The translations under genes were made by a program, and so were the position numbers. This document shows, piece by piece, positions 1 to 5,681 of a DNA stretch of 6,290 bases. Origin of the DNA: JBFFSQ01 sp041572275 (GTDB lineage: Bacteria; Pseudomonadota; Gammaproteobacteria; SZUA-229); NCBI GenBank assembly GCA_041572275.1, contig JBFFSQ010000176.1:1-6290 (forward strand), read 5' to 3'. The notes below the pieces were generated by a model. The model was given only the letters and a program-made list of their open reading frames with translations, was not told the DNA's origin and did not search any database. Numbering within the stretch: the first letter of the stretch is position 1; each line of letters starts with the position of its first letter.

Positions 1-597
1 AAACTCATCCTTTAACTGGCTGAAGCCGGAGTAGGCCTTATAGTCCATTCCAATCAGGTTAATACTCATACTGCCATGCTCTGATAATAATCGTTTTAAG
101 TGTGCAATTACTGTACTGATATCAACATTTATATCTTGTTCTTTGGTTGTTAAAAACAAATCAACCAGAATCAAATCATATTGAGATGAATCAGGAGAGG
201 ATGATCGAAGAAACTCTTCTGCAGGCATATGATGGATATTAAAGCGATCGTTTACCTCAGGCAGGCTGAAGTATTCCCTGGCGATGACTGAAACTGCAGG
301 TCGCAATTCAACAGCATCAACATGCAGGGTAGGGAAGAAGTGAAGTAAATATTTGGATATGGCACCAGCACCCAGACCAAGTACCAGCGCTGTTTTGGGT
401 TTGTGCCAGCATAGTGAAGTCAGCATTGCCTGTGTGTATTTATGCATTAGTACAACAGGATTAAACATAAACATGCTTGACTGCTGGGTTGTATTGCCAA
501 AGTGTAGACTGCGAATTCTCTGACCGATATCAACAACCTCAATTGGCCCATATTCATCTCGAGTTGAATAAATTAGCTGGCCACCATATTTTTTCAT
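1..597 (-). CDS. Spermidine synthase-fold protein (SpeE-like, possible SAM-dependent methyltransferase), 3' end outside window
   Basis: The N-terminal 199 residues are visible; the gene continues past base 1. The protein begins MKKYGGQLIYSTRDEYGP, with a short beta-rich N-terminus like that of spermidine synthases. It then has the family pattern QSSMFMFNP (39-47) and a helix with HKYTQAM (52-58). The Rossmann glycine loop is LVLGLGAGAISKYL (71-84). The acidic residue E97 in VDAVELRP would bind the ribose of S-adenosylmethionine or its decarboxylated form. YDLILVDLF lies at 140-148. In true aminopropyltransferases the last motif reads D-S-S/T-D-P and carries the catalytic aspartate pair. Here D146 is followed by L-F, so polyamine synthesis is doubtful, and a methyltransferase or other SpeE-fold role is likelier. 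That part is inference. The ATG (597-595) overlaps the TAA of csiV by one base, which implies translational coupling. The only Shine-Dalgarno-like sequence, AGAAGG, lies about 15 bases upstream. It is the third gene of the mfd operon. Confidence 0.82.
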   Translation of the reverse strand, partial: MKKYGGQLIYSTRDEYGPIEVVDIGQRIRSLHFGNTTQQSSMFMFNPVVLMHKYTQAMLTSLCWHKPKTALVLGLGAGAISKYLLHFFPTLHVDAVELRPAVSVIAREYFSLPEVNDRFNIHHMPAEEFLRSSSPDSSQYDLILVDLFLTTKEQDINVDISTVIAHLKRLLSEHGSMSINLIGMDYKAYSGFSQLKDEF

Positions 598-1289
598 TAA
601 AGCGTTTTGTAACCTTCTGGTGCAGCTGCATCAGATTCAGTCTGGATTTTGAATGGTGTAGCCAGAACAATAACTCCCAAATGCGGATTATCGATATAGT
701 GAAGTTCACGACTTCGCATACGTCTGTCAGAAACTACCGTATACTCCCGCGTTTCATCATTAATCGTTTTATGTAATACCAGCTGGGTATTAAAGTGTAA
801 GTAACGGCTCATAATGAGAGTGACTGTTCCATCAATATACGTCTTATTATCGGTTGCAGACTGTTCTGTATCATCATTTGATATTTGGGCTTCTTTTCGA
901 CTGTCAATTTTGAATGGAACTGCATGCTCCTGGTCAAGTCCAGGTTGATTCCAGGCCTTATGAACTAAAACATTGTAATCAGGAATATTTGATAACTTTT
1001 CAACATACTCAGTCAAACGATAATTTTCTTTTTGAATAAGCTGAAACAAATCTTCTACTGTAGAATTAGCAGGTTTTTTGATGTCGCTACCATTAGCATC
1101 CGTTGCCTCTGACAACAGGGTAGTGGTTGTATTTGCCTCCTCTGAAATATCAGGCATAGGCCACAACTCAGAGTTTTCATACAATCCTGAACGGTCTTCA
1201 AAAATAATAACTTCAACTTCATAGCCCACATCTGAGGCAAACACTAAGGTGCTCAGACACATTAATATTAAGGTTGAAACAAATTTCAT
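597..1289 (-). CDS. csiV: CsiV-family periplasmic protein (peptidoglycan-binding, cell-shape integrity)
   Basis: I call 230 residues from the ATG at 1289-1287. A TTG one codon upstream is also open, but the ATG sits seven bases from a perfect AAGGAGG. The N-terminus is a signal peptide: MKFVSTLILMCLSTLVFA, with likely cleavage between A18 and S19. The mature start YEVEVIIFEDR is the family hallmark. Further conserved blocks are YRLTEYVEKL and VLVHKAWNQPGL near residues 90-116, DGTVTLIMSRYLHF around 152-165, and RRMRSRELHYIDNPHLGV plus IVLATPF near 188-213. Acidic, low-complexity stretches (TTTTLLSEATDANGSD; SNDDTEQSATDN) separate the blocks. The Vibrio cholerae member binds peptidoglycan and supports PBP1A-mediated wall synthesis; the same role here is inferred from homology. 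The gene follows mfd with a one-base overlap (TGATG), an order seen in other gammaproteobacteria, and overlaps the next gene by one base. No frameshift is visible. Confidence 0.85.
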   Translation of the reverse strand: MKFVSTLILMCLSTLVFASDVGYEVEVIIFEDRSGLYENSELWPMPDISEEANTTTTLLSEATDANGSDIKKPANSTVEDLFQLIQKENYRLTEYVEKLSNIPDYNVLVHKAWNQPGLDQEHAVPFKIDSRKEAQISNDDTEQSATDNKTYIDGTVTLIMSRYLHFNTQLVLHKTINDETREYTVVSDRRMRSRELHYIDNPHLGVIVLATPFKIQTESDAAAPEGYKTL

Positions 1290-4200
1290 CAAGCTGCCTC
1301 CTTAAAGGCCAGTTGTTGTAGTGTAGTTTTAACTGCTTCGATTCGCTGGGTTGGGTCTTCCATAGGCTGAGTGATATAGAGTGTATCTTTTCCATTAAAC
1401 TTATATACCGTGGACTGATTTTGAATCAGTAAAATCAACTCTGTAGGATCAATATTTGGATTGTCATTAAATACAATCCTTGCTAACTCAGCTGAAGCGT
1501 CAACTTTCTTAATTCCAAATGACATGGTCGCTATTTTTAATCCTGTAATCGCGAACAAATTCTTTGCCGGATCTGGTAATAAGCCAAATCGATCAATTAA
1601 TTCCACCCGTATATCATCCAGTTCATTCTGATTTTTTGCGCTGGATATACGTTTATATATAATCAGGCGAGTATGAACATCACGGATATAATCGTCAGGT
1701 AGTAGAGCAGGGATACCTAAATCGATTTCAGTGCCGTGATTCAAGGGCTTATCAAGTTCTGGTACTTCCCCGGATTTAAGTGCCTTAACAGCCCGCTCAA
1801 GCAATTCAGTATACAGAGTAAATCCAATTTCCTGTATCTGGCCACTCTGGCCTTCACCTAGTAACTCGCCTGCACCACGAATTTCAAGGTCATGGGTTGC
1901 CAGGGTAAAACCAACACCCAAATCTTCCAATGACTCAATCGCTTCCAGTCGTTTTTTTGCATCCTCCGTCATCACTGCCTGTGGTGGTGTAATTAAATAC
2001 GCATAAGCACGATGATGAGAACGCCCCACACGCCCGCGTATCTGATGTAACTGAGCTAAACCCAGTTTATCTGCACGGTTGATTATAATCGTATTTGCCG
2101 TCGGAACATCAATACCACTTTCGATAATTGTGGTGGCCACCAAAATATTGAAACGCTGATGATAGAAATCCAGCATAACTTGTTCCAGTTCACGTTCTCG
2201 CATCTGTCCATGTGCATACTCAATGCGTGCTTCAGGTACGAGTGTCTCTATCGTCTGACACATTTTCTTTATCGTTTTAACGTCATTATGTAGCACATAA
2301 ACTTGACCACCACGTTTAATCTCACGTAGGCAGGCTTCCTGGACCTGGTTGTCATTCCATTCAGAGATAAAGGTTTTAATGGCATGTCGTTGTGTCGGTG
2401 GCGACGCAATAATAGACAAGTCCCTTAAACCTGATAATGACATATTCAGCGTGCGAGGAATCGGTGTTGCCGTTAAAGTCAGGATATCAACTTCTGCCCG
2501 CAAGTTTTTAAACTGTTCTTTATGACGAACGCCAAAGCGATGCTCTTCATCGATGATCAACAGTCCCAGGTCCTTGAACTTTATATCCTTCTGTAACAAC
2601 TTGTGAGTACCCAGGACAATGTCCACTGTGCCATTGGCTATACCCTGGATAACTTCATCTGTCTGTTTTTTCGTCTTAAATCGGGACAGACCTTCAATTT
2701 TAAATGGCCAATCAGCGAAGCGGTCCTTAAAATTCTGGTAATGCTGCTGTACTAGCAAGGTTGTAGGTACCAGGATCGCAACCTGTTTACCAGCATTGGC
2801 AGCAATAAATGCGGCCCGCATAGCCACTTCGGTTTTGCCAAAGCCGACATCGCCACAAACCACTCGATCCATTGCTTTAGCCTGTGACAAATCATCTAGA
2901 ACCGCATCAATCGCTTTTCTCTGATCTTCTGTCTCCTCAAATGGGAAAGCGGCCGCAAATGCCGCATATTCATCCATATTGATGTCATAGGCATTGCCTG
3001 ACTTTGCTGCTCGGCGTGCATGCATATCCAGTATCTCAGCCGCAACATCATGTACCTTTTCAGCTGCCTTACGCTTGATTTTCTGCCATATTTCGCCACC
3101 TAACTTATGTTGTGGTGCATGTTCAGCATCAGCTCCGGAATATCGACTGATCAAATGTAATGAGGATACCGGAACATAGAGTTTGTCACCCCCGGCATAT
3201 TCGATGGTCAGAAATTCCGATTCGATATCTCCAACATCAAGCTTCTGTAAGCCCAGGTAGCGGCCAACGCCATGTTCTTCATGAACCACGGGGGCGCCGA
3301 TATGCAAATCATTCAGATTACTGATGACCGCTTCGGCATCACGGGTTCGCGCGCGTCTGCGTCGTCTTTGCTGTGCACGTTCACCAAATATCTGTGGTTC
3401 AGTAATAATGCATAACTGAGGCTCGTTTAACTGAAGCCCTCGCTCAAGTGGCGCAACGGTAATCCCAATTGGGTCACCGCTCTCGATAAATGCCTGCCAG
3501 TCTGTGTGCACAACGGGGTAGATCTTTTTATCCCGGAGCATATCCAGCAATGTTTCACGGCGACCGGTCGATTCAGCCACAAACAGCAGGCGTCCCTGAT
3601 TGTGTGCTGTAAAGTCTATTAATGCCGATAAGGGCTGCTGGGCACGAGCTTGCATCAGGACCTGAGGCGGGGCAGCAAAAGGCAAATTAACGACCGTTTC
3701 TGTCGGTTGCCCCTTAAAGATCTGTGTTCGTATATGACTGTGCTCAGTCAGCCGATTCAGGGCCTCAGTGGCAGCTAGATAGAGTATTTCAGGCGAAAGA
3801 ATAGGGCGTTCAATATCATGCCGGCGCTGCTCATAGCGGTGTTCGAGATCATGCCAGAAGTTTTCGATTTGCTCAGCTATATCTGAACCCACAAAAAACA
3901 GAGCATTTCTGGGTAAATAATCAAATAGAGATTCGACATGATCAAAAAACAGGGGTAAGTAGTATTCGATACCCGCCGGAATTATATTTTGACTCACATC
4001 CTGATAAATCTTGCTCAGGGTCGGATCACCTGCAATTGACTCACGATAACGGCTTCTAAACTGGCTTATTGCATCCGAATTAAAGGGAAATTCACGTGCG
4101 GGTAGCAAATCAATCGATTCAATCGTATCCAGTGAACGTTGCGATTCCGGATCAAAACGACGCATGGAGTCGATTTCATCATCGAAGAGATCAATTCTAA

Positions 4201-4741
4201 AAGGTAAATGATGGCCGGATGGAAAAATATCGACAATCGAACCACGTACGGCAAATTCGCCATGCTCCATCACCTGGGATACACAGGCATAGCCATTCTG
4301 TTCAAGTTTATGCCTGAACTCATTAATATCTAAGGTCTGTCCTTTTTTAAGGATTAAGACCTGTTGTTGAATAAAAGATTTGGGACTCAACCTTTGCAGC
4401 AGGGTTGCAACCGGTAAAATCAGGATTTGCCCAGGTTTTATATCAGGTAGGCGATACAACGTTGTCAGACGTTCAGATATGATGTCCTGATGTGGTGAAA
4501 AGACATCATAGGGGAGAGTTTCCCAGTCAGGAAATGTTAAAACATCATCCTTATTTGCAGTAAAAAAACGAACTTCATGTTCAAGCTGCTGAGCATGCTG
4601 GATGTCAGAAGTTACAACAACAACCGGACAGGTTTTCTTCTGTGCAAGCGTGACAATTGTTAATGCCTGGCCACAGCCATACAGCTGTCCCAAAGCAACG
4701 GAAGCTGAGCGTTCGGGTATGTGTAAATCTGATAACAACAT
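1289..4741 (-). CDS. mfd: Transcription-repair coupling factor Mfd
   Basis: This 1150-residue cytoplasmic protein is about the length of E. coli Mfd (1148). Mfd is a double-stranded DNA translocase that pushes or removes RNA polymerase stalled at lesions and recruits UvrA for nucleotide excision repair. The N-terminal UvrB-like part (about 1-350) includes DWETLPYDVFSPHQ (72-85) and the GEFAVRGSIVDIFPSG block (161-176). An arginine-rich linker (459-467) precedes the RNA-polymerase-interacting domain, with HEEHGVGRYLGL at 487-498. The translocase has Walker A GDVGFGKTE (630-638), DEEH (731-734), TATPIPRTL (757-765) and motif VI QIRGRVGR (900-907). The motif-VI region is followed by the relay segment DLEIRGAGELLGEGQSG (951-967) and the C-terminal TRCF domain (from about 1005). 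All expected catalytic residues are intact. The ATG at 4741-4739 is the most upstream possible start because TAG directly precedes it. No Shine-Dalgarno is visible. The stop TGA overlaps the csiV start. The family assignment is certain; expression details are inferred. Confidence 0.98.
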   Translation of the reverse strand: MLLSDLHIPERSASVALGQLYGCGQALTIVTLAQKKTCPVVVVTSDIQHAQQLEHEVRFFTANKDDVLTFPDWETLPYDVFSPHQDIISERLTTLYRLPDIKPGQILILPVATLLQRLSPKSFIQQQVLILKKGQTLDINEFRHKLEQNGYACVSQVMEHGEFAVRGSIVDIFPSGHHLPFRIDLFDDEIDSMRRFDPESQRSLDTIESIDLLPAREFPFNSDAISQFRSRYRESIAGDPTLSKIYQDVSQNIIPAGIEYYLPLFFDHVESLFDYLPRNALFFVGSDIAEQIENFWHDLEHRYEQRRHDIERPILSPEILYLAATEALNRLTEHSHIRTQIFKGQPTETVVNLPFAAPPQVLMQARAQQPLSALIDFTAHNQGRLLFVAESTGRRETLLDMLRDKKIYPVVHTDWQAFIESGDPIGITVAPLERGLQLNEPQLCIITEPQIFGERAQQRRRRRARTRDAEAVISNLNDLHIGAPVVHEEHGVGRYLGLQKLDVGDIESEFLTIEYAGGDKLYVPVSSLHLISRYSGADAEHAPQHKLGGEIWQKIKRKAAEKVHDVAAEILDMHARRAAKSGNAYDINMDEYAAFAAAFPFEETEDQRKAIDAVLDDLSQAKAMDRVVCGDVGFGKTEVAMRAAFIAANAGKQVAILVPTTLLVQQHYQNFKDRFADWPFKIEGLSRFKTKKQTDEVIQGIANGTVDIVLGTHKLLQKDIKFKDLGLLIIDEEHRFGVRHKEQFKNLRAEVDILTLTATPIPRTLNMSLSGLRDLSIIASPPTQRHAIKTFISEWNDNQVQEACLREIKRGGQVYVLHNDVKTIKKMCQTIETLVPEARIEYAHGQMRERELEQVMLDFYHQRFNILVATTIIESGIDVPTANTIIINRADKLGLAQLHQIRGRVGRSHHRAYAYLITPPQAVMTEDAKKRLEAIESLEDLGVGFTLATHDLEIRGAGELLGEGQSGQIQEIGFTLYTELLERAVKALKSGEVPELDKPLNHGTEIDLGIPALLPDDYIRDVHTRLIIYKRISSAKNQNELDDIRVELIDRFGLLPDPAKNLFAITGLKIATMSFGIKKVDASAELARIVFNDNPNIDPTELILLIQNQSTVYKFNGKDTLYITQPMEDPTQRIEAVKTTLQQLAFKEAA
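1297..1303 (-). promoter_or_regulatory. Strong Shine-Dalgarno of csiV inside the end of mfd
   Basis: On the minus strand AAGGAGG lies within the last codons of mfd (Lys-Glu-Ala), seven bases before the csiV ATG at 1289. The spacing to the alternative TTG at 1292 would be only four bases, so this site favours the ATG. Full complementarity to the 16S anti-Shine-Dalgarno suggests csiV is translated efficiently, independently of or together with mfd. Confidence 0.75.
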
Positions 4742-4756
4742 CTAATTAAATGACAT
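4742..4756 (-). other. Four-codon mini-ORF abutting the mfd start
   Basis: On the minus strand ATG TCA TTT AAT TAG (M-S-F-N-stop) ends on the base before the mfd ATG and is in the same frame. It could support terminating ribosomes that restart on mfd, since mfd lacks a clear Shine-Dalgarno. The mini-ORF also has no ribosome binding site that I can see, so it may be accidental. Confidence 0.25.
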
Positions 4757-4772
4757 AATGATAAAGGTGTGA

Positions 4773-4802
4773 ATTATCCTCTGTTGCAGTGGGTAATGGC
4801 AA
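4773..4802 (-). promoter_or_regulatory. Candidate sigma70 promoter for the mfd operon
   Basis: On the minus strand a -35 box TTGCCA (4802-4797, five of six matches) is separated by 18 bases from a -10 box GATAAT (4778-4773, five of six). Transcription would start near 4766, giving a leader of about 25 bases before the mfd ATG. The position and match support it, but AT-rich DNA yields such boxes by chance. Confidence 0.45.
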
Positions 4803-4919
4803 CCACTATCGATTACGAACACAACCAACGAATTATTACAAATACACATAATAATCAATTAGTTATATTAGATTATTAATTTCATTTATCACTAGAAAGC
4901 CTGTTCCTATTAAGCAATA

Positions 4920-4989
4920 AGAAAACTGAGTTTTTCCTCATCGACAAATTTATGACCGGTTGAACAAACACCAGATACTAGAAAACTGA
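4920..4989 (+). repeat. Pair of AGAAAACTGA direct repeats exactly 60 bases apart
   Basis: AGAAAACTGA occurs at 4920-4929 and again at 4980-4989. A related ACTAGAAAGC lies at 4891-4900, and the second copy also begins ACTAGAAA (from 4977). The flanks are otherwise unrelated. Ten-base matches in AT-rich DNA can be chance; the equal spacing is the only reason to note them. Confidence 0.3.
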
Positions 4990-5284
4990 AACTTAAGACT
5001 ATAACGCTGGGAGCAACCAGGTGGAAATATGAAATAGAGTCAGGTAATTGTGAGAGGGGAACGATGTAATCAGGATTCTATCAATATGCTGTTCATTACG
5101 CTTAAATAATCAGCAACATATCCGGAATCTCATGATTCTTACATCAGCTATGGTCATCAACCGAATGTCATCTGAAATAACTAATCAAGATCATGTCTTA
5201 AATATCATCATCTAGATCTAGTTATCTTAAATTATAATCACTTTTATTCATTCAAAAACATAAAAAATATTTGTCTGTGATTTC

Positions 5285-5331
5285 ATACTATTAGAACAAT
5301 AAAATAAAGCTGAATTTATAATGAATAGTAT
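5285..5331. repeat. 8-bp inverted repeat upstream of the PqqD-like gene
   Basis: ATACTATT (5285-5292) and AATAGTAT (5324-5331) are perfect inverted copies with 31 bases between them. The right arm overlaps a TATAAT hexamer (5329-5334), and a second TATAAT (5317-5322) lies between the arms. The arrangement would suit a DNA-binding regulator working over a promoter, but no regulator gene is in view. Confidence 0.3.
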
Positions 5332-5340
5332 AATTGTTTC

Positions 5341-5369
5341 TTGTCATCATTAATTACTAACACTAGTAT
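5341..5369 (+). promoter_or_regulatory. Candidate sigma70 promoter for the PqqD/HprK-like operon
   Basis: TTGTCA (5341-5346, five of six) is followed after 17 bases by TAGTAT (5364-5369, four of six). The predicted start is near 5376, about 25 bases before the PqqD-like ATG. Two perfect TATAAT hexamers just upstream (5317-5322 and 5329-5334) lack a good -35 at the proper distance and are alternatives. The ribosome site before 5402 is weak: only TGAG three bases away and GAAG further off. Confidence 0.4.
5349..5367 (+). repeat. Direct repeat copy 1 (ATTAATTACTAA-C-ACTAGT), upstream of the PqqD-like gene
   Basis: Twelve bases, ATTAATTACTAA, followed by ACTAGT after a one-base linker, match a second copy at 5659-5678 that has a two-base linker. 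This copy overlaps the spacer and -10 of the candidate promoter. Eighteen matched positions with one indel is more than I expect by chance in a window this size. Confidence 0.55.
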
Positions 5370-5387
5370 TATATATACATAAATACT
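5365..5387. promoter_or_regulatory. Small dyad over the predicted transcription start
   Basis: AGTATT (5365-5370) and AATACT (5382-5387) form a six-base inverted repeat centred on 5376, the predicted transcription start of the PqqD-like gene. The core AGTAT also occurs in the 8-bp inverted repeat upstream. It could be an operator or a short leader hairpin. The arms are short and AT-rich, so confidence is low. Confidence 0.2.
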
Positions 5388-5401
5388 GAAGATATTGAGT
5401 C

Positions 5402-5677
5402 ATGGACTATTCACAACGGCCAATTCAACAAACAGACTCAGTCACAACCAGGGAAGTAGAGAATGAAGCCCTGGTGCTTGACCAGGCATCCGGTAAGATA
5501 CATCAGTTAAATACAAGCGCCTATTTCATCTTGAAGTGTTGTGATGGAAACAACACTATTGAAGATATTATTAAACTAGTAGGGCACGAATATTCCTGTC
5601 AGAGTGACGCTATAGAAAATGATGTCATCACTACGCTTCAGTCCCTTCTTGATCTACGATTAATTACTAATAACTAG
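5402..5677 (+). CDS. PqqD-family protein, HPr-rel-A system type
   Basis: This 91-residue soluble protein shows the PqqD pattern. A leading RP near the N-terminus and a REVENEALVLD strand (17-27) precede the turn GKIHQLN (31-37). The helix TSAYFILKCCDG (38-49) follows, where the family usually has A-x-x-I-W-x-x-C-D-G. Then come NTIEDIIKLV (51-60) and a C-terminal helix ending LLDLRLI (82-88). PqqD-like domains bind leader peptides of ribosomally made, modified peptides and present them to the modifying enzyme; in several systems they are called RiPP recognition elements. Here the partner would be the HPr-kinase-like protein encoded four bases downstream, an arrangement known as the HPr-rel-A type whose substrate is unknown. 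The ATG follows a weak ribosome site. Cysteines 46, 47 and 66 form no known metal motif. The fold is well supported; the exact role is inference. Confidence 0.85.
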   Translation: MDYSQRPIQQTDSVTTREVENEALVLDQASGKIHQLNTSAYFILKCCDGNNTIEDIIKLVGHEYSCQSDAIENDVITTLQSLLDLRLITNN

Positions 5678-5678
5678 T
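5659..5678 (+). repeat. Direct repeat copy 2 (ATTAATTACTAA-TA-ACTAGT), over the PqqD-like stop codon
   Basis: This second copy of the repeat at 5349-5367 spans the last PqqD codons and the TAG stop, and ends four bases before the GTG of the next gene. The two copies start 310 bases apart and bracket the PqqD gene almost exactly. This could reflect a past duplication, an insertion event or a shared binding site. Confidence 0.55.
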
Positions 5679-5681
5679 GTC

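Larger units (their letters stand above)
4742..5401. other. Divergent AT-rich intergenic region with no convincing gene
   Basis: These 660 bases separate the leftward mfd operon from the rightward PqqD/HprK-like pair. I read start codons on both strands and found only very short frames. The longest of note is 27 codons on the plus strand at 5132-5215, with a weak GGA upstream and no recognisable product. A strong GAGAGGGG lies before an ATG-TAA start-stop at 5064-5069. Other contents are the two candidate promoters, a 10-base palindrome CTAGATCTAG (5212-5221), and the short repeats listed separately. No rho-independent terminator or tRNA-like fold was seen. The length is generous for two promoters, so an unrecognised small RNA or a decayed gene remains possible. 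Confidence 0.6.

Noticed and set aside
477..776. 99-residue plus-strand frame
   Set aside because: It lies antisense across the end of csiV and the start of the SpeE-like gene, both of which have clear family motifs. Its translation shows no family pattern.
1055..1240. 61-residue minus-strand frame inside csiV in another reading frame
   Set aside because: It overlaps the signal-peptide-bearing CsiV reading frame and has no features of its own.
2994..3179. Plus-strand frame opposite mfd, rich in Ala and Cys
   Set aside because: It is a shadow of the well-conserved mfd coding sequence and has no ribosome site or recognisable domain.
5132..5215. 27-codon plus-strand frame starting MILTSAMVINRM as a precursor peptide for the PqqD/HprK-like pair
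   Set aside because: It has only a weak GGA upstream and no leader-core pattern. It lies over 180 bases before the PqqD gene, upstream of the preferred promoter. It is mentioned only as part of the spacer.
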